The notes beneath the pieces were generated by a model that was given only the letters and a program-made list of their open reading frames with translations, was not told the origin of the DNA and ran no database searches. Source: a bacterium (GTDB taxonomy: Bacteria > Myxococcota > UBA727 > JAUIJE01). From it: a stretch of DNA of 64,000 nucleotides. Within the stretch, counting starts at the first letter, position 1. The number at the start of each line of letters is the position of its first letter. This document shows positions 1 through 7,405 of the stretch, piece by piece. Location of the stretch: positions 113,434 to 177,433 of the forward strand of contig JAUIJE010000019.1 of NCBI GenBank assembly GCA_030431455.1, written 5' to 3'. The position numbers and the translations under genes are program-made.

Positions 1-3
1 GCG

Positions 4-1818
4 GTGGACCGCCTCGAGGCCGCGCTCCAGCAGGACGAGGGCTTGGTTCCGGTGCGCATCGCCTTGTGCCGCCTTCACCTCGCCCGGGACCAGGCGGCGC
101 GCGGGCTGGAGGCGCTGAACCACCCGTCGGTGGCCGACGACGTCAGCGCGATGTTCCTGCAGGGGTTGGCGCTCACCCGCCTGGGCAAGGTGGACGAGGC
201 CGCCCAGCGGTACCGCGCGGTGGTGCGGACCACGCCCAGCCACTTCGAGGCCAACTACAACCTGGGGCTCCTCCTGCTCGAGGGCCGGCGCCCCACCGAG
301 GCGATCCCCGTGCTCCAGACCGCCAGCGAAGCGGCCGGGGGCCGCCGCAAGGCCCGGGCCCTGTTCGCCCTCGGCAGCGCCTACCGGCGCAACCGCCTGC
401 ACACCCAAGCCGAGGACGCCTACCTGCGCGCCATCGAGTTCGCCCCCGACTACCTTTTGCCCCGGGTGAACCTCGCGCTGCTGTACGGCACCGACAAGCG
501 CGAACAGGCCGAGGCGGTCCTCGACGAGGCGCTCCGGCTGCGCCCCGATTTCGCCCCCGCGTATTTTCTCAAGGCCCGGCTCGCCTCGCGGGCGAACGAG
601 CCCGAGCGCGCCCTGCGTCTTTACGAGCGGGCGGCCAAGCTCGACCCGGGGTTTTACAAGGCCCGGTACAACATCGGCATCCTCCGGCTCGAGGCCGGGC
701 GGATGGCCGCGGCCCAGTCCGCGTTTGAAGCACTGACATTGTCGTTTCCCGACCGGCCCGAGCCGTGGTTCAACCTCGGGCGCATCGCCTACCGCCGCGA
801 CGATCTCGAGCTCGCCCGGGCCCACTACGAACAAGCCCTGACCGCCAGCGCCGGGGATTACCCCGAGGCCACCCTCAACCTCGCTCTTGTCGACCGTCGC
901 CAGAAGAAGCTCAAGAAGGCGCTGGCCCGGCTCAACCGCTTGCTGCAGCAACATGGGGACTACGCCGCGGCCTACGTCAACCGCGGCACCGTGCACCAGC
1001 GCCGGGGGGACCTCGACAAGGCCATCGAGGACTTTCACACCGCGCTCACCCTGCAGCCGAAATCGGTGAGCGCGACCTACAACCTCGCCCGGGCCCACGC
1101 CGCCGCCGGTCACCAAGACCTCGCGGTCGAGACCTACCGCGCGGTGCTCGCGCTCCGGCCGTCGCACGAACGCGCCGCGGTCAACCTCGGCATCACCCTG
1201 GTGGACGCCGGCGACCTCGACGGGGCCGAAGCCGTGTTTCGCCAGGCCCTCGACGCGCACCCCCACGCGGTGAAGGCCAACTTTCACCTCGGCCGGCTCG
1301 AGCTCAAAACCGGCCGAACCGCCGCCGCCCTCGAGCACCTCCAGGCGGTGTTGGCGGTGGACCCCGACCACATCACCGCCCGGCGGCTGATGGGCCTCGG
1401 CTATGCACGGTTGGACCGCTACCCCGAAGCGATCGAGGCCTACGAAGCCACCCTGGAGCGCAAGCCGAGCTTGCGGTCGGTGCGCTACAACCTGGCCCTG
1501 GCGCACAAACGGCAAGGCGCGGTGGACAAAGCCGATCGCGAGCTCACCCGGTGCCTGCGGCTCGACGCCGACTACGCCCCGTGTCTGCTCTCCAAAGCCC
1601 TGCTCGCGGTGGAGGCGGGGGCGCCCGACCGCGCCCTCGCCGTGCTCGAGGGCCGGGTCGACGACCACTCCGCCGCGGGCTTGCAGGCGGTGTATGCCCG
1701 CGCCCTCGCGGACCAAGGCCACGCCGACCGGGCCCGCGTCTGGCTTCGCCTCGCAGAGGCCCAAGACCCCGATGACGAGGACGTACGTGCCGCCCTCGCC
1801 TCGCTCAACCCTGAATGA
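4..1818 (+). CDS. TPR-repeat scaffold protein, 5' end open
   Basis: The protein consists almost entirely of tetratricopeptide repeats of about 34 residues (for example AEDAYLRAIEFAPDY and DLDKAIEDFHTALTLQP), a fold used for protein-protein contacts. The frame is open to the left window edge and the GTG at 4 could be an internal codon, so a signal peptide or further domain may lie outside. It ends 13 bases before a TPR lipoprotein gene and heads a four-gene same-strand run ending in an outer-membrane barrel, which suggests an envelope complex. No catalytic domain is seen and the specific role is unknown. Confidence 0.8.
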   Translation: MDRLEAALQQDEGLVPVRIALCRLHLARDQAARGLEALNHPSVADDVSAMFLQGLALTRLGKVDEAAQRYRAVVRTTPSHFEANYNLGLLLLEGRRPTEAIPVLQTASEAAGGRRKARALFALGSAYRRNRLHTQAEDAYLRAIEFAPDYLLPRVNLALLYGTDKREQAEAVLDEALRLRPDFAPAYFLKARLASRANEPERALRLYERAAKLDPGFYKARYNIGILRLEAGRMAAAQSAFEALTLSFPDRPEPWFNLGRIAYRRDDLELARAHYEQALTASAGDYPEATLNLALVDRRQKKLKKALARLNRLLQQHGDYAAAYVNRGTVHQRRGDLDKAIEDFHTALTLQPKSVSATYNLARAHAAAGHQDLAVETYRAVLALRPSHERAAVNLGITLVDAGDLDGAEAVFRQALDAHPHAVKANFHLGRLELKTGRTAAALEHLQAVLAVDPDHITARRLMGLGYARLDRYPEAIEAYEATLERKPSLRSVRYNLALAHKRQGAVDKADRELTRCLRLDADYAPCLLSKALLAVEAGAPDRALAVLEGRVDDHSAAGLQAVYARALADQGHADRARVWLRLAEAQDPDDEDVRAALASLNPE

Positions 1819-1831
1819 TTCGGAGGACCCG

Positions 1832-3277
1832 ATGAAGCAATGGCATTTGCGTTTGATGTTGATGTGGCTCGCTCTTTCGCTCGCCGGCTGCCCTGGCCTG
1901 GCCGTGGACCCCGGGACCGATGCCGGCACCCCCATCGGTGACGGAGACGGCGACGGCGACGGTGACGGTGACGGTGACGGGGACGGTGACGGGGACGGTG
2001 ACGGGGACGGTGACGGTGACGGTGACGGTGACGGGGACGGGGACATCGATCCCAACAGCGCCGACGAGATGGCGTTTCAGGCCGCGCTCGCGCTCTTCGA
2101 CGCGGGCGACTATGTCGAGGCCCAAGCCGCGTTCGAACAACACGCGGCCGATTACCCTGCGAGCCCGCGCCACGACAATGTCAGCTACCTGGTCGGGCGC
2201 TGTCAGTACGAGCGAGAGCTGTATGTGGAGGCCCGCACCACCTTCGGGGCGTTCCTGGCCACGTTCGCGGACTCGGTCCTGCGCGATGACGCGAGCTACT
2301 ACCGCGCGATGTGCAGCTACCAGACCGCCGACTACAGCACCGCGTCGACCGAGCTGGACAGCGTGGTGACCGATTTCCCGTCGAGCGCACGCATCGACGA
2401 CTGCCGCTACTTCGGGGGACGGGCCTACTTCGAACTGAACCAGTTCGAGACCGCCCGGGCGCGGTTCGACGACGTCGTGGCCGACGCCACCAGCTCGTTC
2501 CGCGACGGCTCGGTGTACTACGCCGGCCGATCGGACTACGCCCGGGCCAAGCTCGACCCGGTGGTGCCGTCGCCCTTCGTGGCCCAGGCCGAGGGCATGT
2601 TCGAGCTGTTGTTCAACGACTACCCCGACGGGGTCTACGAGGACCAGGGCCGCTACTACTACGGCCTGGCCGCGTTGCAGGGCGACGCCTTCGCCACCGC
2701 CGCGACCCGCTTCGACTACATCGTGAGCAACTTCCCCGCCAGCATCTACTACGACAACGCCAACTACTTCGGCGGCTATGCCCGATATCGCGATGGCCAG
2801 TACGACGCCGCGATCAATGACCTCGATGACTTCATCACCAACCCATCGTTCACCACCAGCATCTTCCTCGACAACGCCACCTACTACGCGGGCCGGTCCT
2901 ATCAACGGCGCGACAATGGGATCCAAGATCTCAACACCGCGCTGACCCGCTTCGACACCGTGATCACCACCTTCGCCGGGTCCAACTACGTCGACAACGC
3001 CACCTACTACCGGGGCCGGGTCTACTACGCCCGCGCGCCCCAGGGGGCCAACGCCACCGCCGACTACGCCGCCGCGGTGACCGATTTCGAAACCGTGGAG
3101 AGCACCTACGCCACCAGCACGTTCGTGGACAACGCCTACCTTTACGAGGTGCGCACCCACGTCGACAACAACGACTGCGCCGAGGCGTCGACCACCCTGG
3201 GGGCGTTCTCTGCCGCTCAACCCCAAAGCCCGCTGTTGACCACCGCCCAGGACTACGCCTCCGCCAATGGTTGCTGA
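1832..3277 (+). CDS. TPR lipoprotein with Gly-Asp linker (YbgF/BamD-like repeats)
   Basis: A 481-residue predicted lipoprotein. The N-terminus is a signal peptide ending in the lipobox LAGC at about residue 20. It is followed by a low-complexity Gly-Asp linker (residues about 36-72) and then repeats of the form (A/D)YxxAxxxFxxxxxxFPxSxxxDNAxYxxGR, typical of BamD/YbgF-like TPR proteins. The start at 1832 is chosen for the preceding CGGAGGA ribosome site and the signal peptide; the frame stays open far upstream in antiphase with the first gene. It overlaps the next gene by 11 bases, so the two are probably translationally coupled. Function is inferred only: a periplasmic scaffold anchored in a membrane. 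Confidence 0.8.
   Translation: MKQWHLRLMLMWLALSLAGCPGLAVDPGTDAGTPIGDGDGDGDGDGDGDGDGDGDGDGDGDGDGDGDGDGDIDPNSADEMAFQAALALFDAGDYVEAQAAFEQHAADYPASPRHDNVSYLVGRCQYERELYVEARTTFGAFLATFADSVLRDDASYYRAMCSYQTADYSTASTELDSVVTDFPSSARIDDCRYFGGRAYFELNQFETARARFDDVVADATSSFRDGSVYYAGRSDYARAKLDPVVPSPFVAQAEGMFELLFNDYPDGVYEDQGRYYYGLAALQGDAFATAATRFDYIVSNFPASIYYDNANYFGGYARYRDGQYDAAINDLDDFITNPSFTTSIFLDNATYYAGRSYQRRDNGIQDLNTALTRFDTVITTFAGSNYVDNATYYRGRVYYARAPQGANATADYAAAVTDFETVESTYATSTFVDNAYLYEVRTHVDNNDCAEASTTLGAFSAAQPQSPLLTTAQDYASANGC
1937..2044 (+). repeat. GGTGAC-type hexanucleotide repeat encoding (Gly-Asp)n
   Basis: About 18 near-identical 6-bp units (GGTGAC, GGGGAC or GGAGAC) encode an alternating Gly-Asp linker between the lipidated cysteine and the TPR domain. 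Such tracts are prone to slippage, so linker length may vary between strains. Confidence 0.9.
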
Positions 3278-4787
3278 ACCCCCGCGTCACCCCCTCCGGT
3301 GGGGCTGTCTCCTCGTCGGGCTCGTGGCCGCCTGTGCCCCCGGGCCGGACCCCGACGAGGAGGCCTTGTCCCAGCTCTTGGCCGCGGCCGCGGAGGGCCG
3401 CTGCCAGCAGGTGTTCGACATCACCGCCGAGGGGTTCGTGGCGTCGACCACCCTGCGCGCGGACGCGGCCCAGGTGGCCGTCGGGCGGTGCGAGTACCGG
3501 GCGGATGAGTTCGCGGACGCCGCGGTTCGCCTCGAGACCCCCGCGGACCGCGACCCCGCCAATGTCTATACCCCGCGCGCGCTCTACTACCGGTCGCGCG
3601 CGCTGCAGCGGGGGGGCCGGCCGGTGGAGGCCGAGCTTTCCTTTCGGCACCTCGCGCGACGGTTCAGCCACACCAGCTACCACGACGACGGCCTGTACCA
3701 TCACGGCCGGGTGCTGTTGAGCATGGACCTTCCCGAGGAGGCGGCGGATCGGTTCGTGACGTTGGGGGGCCTGCCCGCGCTCAAGCCGTCGATGGAGGCC
3801 AAGGCGCAGTACGGGCAGGGGCGCGCCCACGAGCTCGCGGGTGCGCTGACCGCCGTCGACCAACGCTACGACAGCGCGTTGTCCTTCTACCAGCGGGTGC
3901 TCGCCGAGCACGGCGCCGAGGCGGTCGCGGACAACGCGCTGTACCGCATCGGAAAAGTGCACCAGGCCCGCGCCGACTTCGGCGGGGCCATCGCCGCGTT
4001 CGACGCGTTGATCGCCGACTATCCACAGTCCGGCCTGGTCGCGGCCGCGGCCTACCAGCGCGCCCGGTCGTTGTTGTCCACCGGAGATTTCCGGGGCGCG
4101 GACCAGGCCTTTGATGCGTTTTTGGCCGCCTACCCGGACAGCGTGTTCGCGGACAATGCCATGTACCGAAAAGGGCGCAGCCTCTACGAAGCCGCGGCGG
4201 GGGCGGGGGACGAGCCCGCGTTGCTCGGGGCCGCCGACCTCGCGTTCTCCTCGTTGTTCGCCACCTATCCGGACAGCCTGTTCGGCTTGTCGGCCAGCTA
4301 CTTCAGCGGTCGGGCCCGCTACCGGCTCGGCAACGACACCGGCGCGGCCCAGCGATTTCAAGACACATTGGCCCGGGGGCCGTCCGGCTACGACGACAAC
4401 GCCCGCTACTACTTGGCCATGACCAGCTACCACCTCGCCAGCGACGAACCTTCGTACCTCGGCGCGGTGGCCCAGTTCGACGTCGTGCGCGCGTTGCACC
4501 CGGACAGCGGCTACTTGGACAATGCCATGTACTTCCGGGCCCGTTCGCTTCAGCGGGCGGGTCACCTCGAGGAGGCCCGTGACGCGTTCTTGGCGTTTGT
4601 GGGTGAGTTTCCGGACAGCAGCTACGCCGACAACGCCCTGTACCGCCGGGTGTTGGTGTTGCTCGCCCTCGGTGATTGTGCCGAAGCCGCGTCCACCGGG
4701 CAGTGGTTGCACTTTGCCCACCCTGCGTCCCCCTATGGACTCGACGCCCAGACCGCCATCGACGCGGCCTGTGGCGGGGGCCTGTGA
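3267..4787 (+). CDS. TPR lipoprotein
   Basis: A 506-residue predicted lipoprotein with the lipobox VAAC near residue 23, followed by TPR-like repeats in which the motif PDSxxxDNAMYxxGRSL recurs (as in the upstream gene but without the Gly-Asp linker). The ATG lies inside the end of the upstream gene (11-base overlap) and the TGA shares its last base with the ATG of the next gene, so three genes form one coupled unit. It is probably a partner or paralogue of the preceding protein in an envelope complex. No enzymatic motif is visible. Confidence 0.8.
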   Translation: MVAEPPRHPLRWGCLLVGLVAACAPGPDPDEEALSQLLAAAAEGRCQQVFDITAEGFVASTTLRADAAQVAVGRCEYRADEFADAAVRLETPADRDPANVYTPRALYYRSRALQRGGRPVEAELSFRHLARRFSHTSYHDDGLYHHGRVLLSMDLPEEAADRFVTLGGLPALKPSMEAKAQYGQGRAHELAGALTAVDQRYDSALSFYQRVLAEHGAEAVADNALYRIGKVHQARADFGGAIAAFDALIADYPQSGLVAAAAYQRARSLLSTGDFRGADQAFDAFLAAYPDSVFADNAMYRKGRSLYEAAAGAGDEPALLGAADLAFSSLFATYPDSLFGLSASYFSGRARYRLGNDTGAAQRFQDTLARGPSGYDDNARYYLAMTSYHLASDEPSYLGAVAQFDVVRALHPDSGYLDNAMYFRARSLQRAGHLEEARDAFLAFVGEFPDSSYADNALYRRVLVLLALGDCAEAASTGQWLHFAHPASPYGLDAQTAIDAACGGGL

Positions 4788-6226
4788 TGTCGTGGCGCGG
4801 CTGGCTGTTCGCCTTGTGGGCGGGCCTGTGGGCGTCGACGGCGGCGGCCGCGTCCCCGGGCGGCGAGACGGTGGCGGCCCCGGGCGAGACCGTCGCGCCC
4901 GCGTCCGCCGAAGAAAGGGCCAAGCCCCCCAAGCCGAACAAGAAGGCGCGCAAAAAGAAGAAAAAAAAGAAGCGCAAGAAGAAGAAGCGCAAGAAGAAAA
5001 AGACCAAGCCGTGGCTGGTCCAGCCCGACCTCACCCGGCGGTGGGGGTGGCTGGCGGTGACCCCCGAGATGGGCGCCTTCGTCGAGGGCGGCATGGTTTA
5101 CGGGCTGGGCATGCGCAACCCGTCGGGGGCACAGCTGGGCCTCGGGGTCGACGGCGGCTTTTTGTTGTCCGCCCCCTATGCGTGGTTCGAGCCCACCGTT
5201 CGCTATGCCCAAGTGCACACCTTCGGCTATCCACAGCCCCAACGTGACCTCGCGCTCGAGGCCGAAGCGGGCCTGGGCCCGTTCTGGGGCGCCAAGGGGT
5301 ACAGCAAGGTCGGCTACCGCCGCATGTACCGGCCGGGCTGGAACGACCTCTACCAGCCCCTGGTCGACGACAAGGGCGACCCCACCGGCGCGTTCACGCC
5401 CACCGATCGGTACAGCACCACCAGCGTCGCGGCCGAGGCCGGGCTCGATGTCGCCCACCCCCTGGGCGAGTCCGGCCTTTTCGTCGACGCGGCCCGGCGG
5501 CTGAACGACCATGACCCGGGGTTCGACCCCATCTTGGCCCCCAATCACTTGGTGCCCAACGACCGCACCGAGGTGGGCGGGGGCGTGAAGACCAAGGGCG
5601 ACCTGTGGGCCCGCCGCCTGCGGTACCGCGTTGCGGGCCACGTCGAATACCGCGCGTACGACCTTCGCCTCGCCCGCGACCACCACACCGGCAAGACCAA
5701 CGCCTCCCCCGGCGGCCTCCCCCAAAACCCCCCGCTCAAAGAGTGGCGGGCCCAGCTTCGCAGCCGCCAGAGCTTTTGGGTCAAGTCGGCCAAGCTCCGG
5801 CTGAGCACGTCGGTGAGCTACACCTACAATCTCGATCTCTACGACGGCTACATGAGCTGGCACCGCGTGGTCGGCAAGATCGGTGCCCGCTGGCGCCCGC
5901 TGCGGGGCTTGGCCCTGTCCGCGTCCTGGCGGTCGGCGTTCCGGCTCTTTGAGGACACCGGCTACAAAGAGGGCGGGGCCCACCCCGCGCTTGACGACGA
6001 GTTTGTGTTCGGGCGGCGGCACGACGAGGCGCACACCCTCGAGGCCGAGGCCGCGTACGCGATCTTCAAGGGCCTGGTCGAGTTCTACGCGGGGACCGAG
6101 ATGTCCGCCCGGTTCACCAACTTCCCCGACTACACCCCCTACACGTTCCCGGCCCGGCGGGCGTATTCGCTCGACCGCGACGTCCGCTTGTTCACCGCGT
6201 ATCTCGGCCTGCGGGTGCAGATGTAG
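4787..6226 (+). CDS. Predicted outer-membrane beta-barrel protein with lysine-rich segment
   Basis: A 479-residue protein with an N-terminal signal peptide ending near ASTAAAA, then a segment (residues about 48-75) that is mostly lysine and arginine. After that come alternating aromatic/hydrophobic strands (YRAYDLRLA, LSTSVSYTYNLDLYDGY, YSLDRDVRLFTAYLGLRV) typical of a beta-barrel. The final residues form an amphipathic strand as in outer-membrane proteins, although the last residue is Met rather than Phe. The ATG overlaps the preceding stop by one base. The basic tract could bind LPS or peptidoglycan, but that is speculation; no family was recognised. Confidence 0.65.
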   Translation: MSWRGWLFALWAGLWASTAAAASPGGETVAAPGETVAPASAEERAKPPKPNKKARKKKKKKKRKKKKRKKKKTKPWLVQPDLTRRWGWLAVTPEMGAFVEGGMVYGLGMRNPSGAQLGLGVDGGFLLSAPYAWFEPTVRYAQVHTFGYPQPQRDLALEAEAGLGPFWGAKGYSKVGYRRMYRPGWNDLYQPLVDDKGDPTGAFTPTDRYSTTSVAAEAGLDVAHPLGESGLFVDAARRLNDHDPGFDPILAPNHLVPNDRTEVGGGVKTKGDLWARRLRYRVAGHVEYRAYDLRLARDHHTGKTNASPGGLPQNPPLKEWRAQLRSRQSFWVKSAKLRLSTSVSYTYNLDLYDGYMSWHRVVGKIGARWRPLRGLALSASWRSAFRLFEDTGYKEGGAHPALDDEFVFGRRHDEAHTLEAEAAYAIFKGLVEFYAGTEMSARFTNFPDYTPYTFPARRAYSLDRDVRLFTAYLGLRVQM

Positions 6227-6335
6227 CCCGCGCGGTGTCGATCCCGGGAATGGCCAGCCCCGTCCCCGCGGTTGACCTGTCTTGGGTCCGGTTCAGACCC
6301 CAACAAAAACAACCACATAAGGCGCGGCGCACCCC

Positions 6336-6363
6336 TTGACGCGGGGTGGGCGGTGCATATGCT
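6336..6363 (+). promoter_or_regulatory. Candidate sigma-70 promoter of the Gld-like ABC operon
   Basis: TTGACG at 6336-6341 is followed by a 16-base spacer and TATGCT at 6358-6363 (four of six to TATAAT). It lies about 78 bases upstream of the ATPase start and 110 bases after the previous stop, in the only non-coding gap before the operon. Confidence 0.5.
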
Positions 6364-6440
6364 CGGCGGCGCGAGTGTGAGACGGGGGTGGACCTTTCAC
6401 GCTGCCCCGCAACAGTTTTTCGCCAATGGAGGAGAGCCGA

Positions 6441-7397
6441 ATGACCGCTCCCATGATCGCCATTGAGAATCTCAAGAAGAACTACGGTGAGACCCAAGCG
6501 CTCGCCGGGATCAGCTTCCATGTGCCCAAGGGGCAGGTGGTGGGCTTTCTCGGGCCCAACGGCGCGGGCAAGTCCACGACGATGAAGATCCTCACCGGGT
6601 ACATCGAGCCCTCCGCGGGGTCGGTGCAGGTGGGGGGCATCAACGTCGAGCACGACCCCGTGGCCGCGCGCAAGCGCATTGGGTACCTGCCGGAGTCAAA
6701 CCCGCTCTACGACGAGATGATGGTCCAGGAGTACCTCGAGTACTGCGCGGACATGCGCGAGATTCCGCGCAGCGAGCGCCAGTCGCGCATCCAGGGCGCG
6801 GTGGACCGTTGCGGGCTGGGGCCGGTGCGGCACAAAGACATTGCCGAGCTGTCCAAGGGTTTTCGCCAGCGGGTGGGTCTGGCCCAGGCGATTCTGCACG
6901 ATCCCGACCTGCTCATCCTCGACGAGCCCACCACCGGTCTCGACCCCAACCAGGTCATTGAGATCCGCAACCTGATCAAGGAGCTCGGCCAGGAAAAGAC
7001 CGTGCTCATGAGCACCCACATTCTGCCCGAGGTGCAAGCGACCTGTTCGCGGGTGCTCATCGTCAGCAACGGCCAAGTGGTCGCCGACGACGCGCCGGAA
7101 AAGCTCGTCGAGAGCGGCGGCCAGATCCAGGTCGAGCTGTGCCCGCGCACCGACACCGCGATCTCCGGCCAGGACGTGCGGGAGATGCTCACCGGCCTCC
7201 CCGGGGTGTCGGACGTGGTCGCGGCCGAGCCCCAAGAGGACGGGGGCCAAGCCTATTTGTTGCGCATCGGCGAGACCGACCCCCGCCGGGCGTTGTTTGA
7301 CGCCGCGGTCGACGCGGGCCTCATCATCATGCGGTTGGAGCAACAGCGCGTGTCCCTCGAGGACACCTTCCGCCGTCTCACCACCAAAGAAGGCTGA
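6441..7397 (+). CDS. ABC transporter ATP-binding protein, GldA/CcmA type
   Basis: A 318-residue ATPase of an ABC-2 export system. Walker A GPNGAGKST sits near residue 37, the signature appears as LSKGFRQRVG, and Walker B is LLILDEPTTGLDP, followed by the His-loop STHIL. A C-terminal extension of about 100 residues is typical of GldA-like ATPases. The ATG at 6441 is preferred to the one at 6426 because GGAGGAG sits six bases upstream. The permease follows after 8 bases and a DUF4340 protein after that. This order is the common GldA-GldF/G-DUF4340 operon. The substrate is unknown. Confidence 0.9.
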   Translation: MTAPMIAIENLKKNYGETQALAGISFHVPKGQVVGFLGPNGAGKSTTMKILTGYIEPSAGSVQVGGINVEHDPVAARKRIGYLPESNPLYDEMMVQEYLEYCADMREIPRSERQSRIQGAVDRCGLGPVRHKDIAELSKGFRQRVGLAQAILHDPDLLILDEPTTGLDPNQVIEIRNLIKELGQEKTVLMSTHILPEVQATCSRVLIVSNGQVVADDAPEKLVESGGQIQVELCPRTDTAISGQDVREMLTGLPGVSDVVAAEPQEDGGQAYLLRIGETDPRRALFDAAVDAGLIIMRLEQQRVSLEDTFRRLTTKEG

Positions 7398-7405
7398 GGG
7401 ACACC

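Noticed and set aside
1805..3226. Long minus-strand open frames opposite the TPR, GldG and CotH genes
   Set aside because: They are antisense shadows in very high G+C DNA. They are Val/Gly/Ala-rich or Arg-rich, lack signal peptides or ribosome sites, and mirror the codon pattern of the real plus-strand genes.
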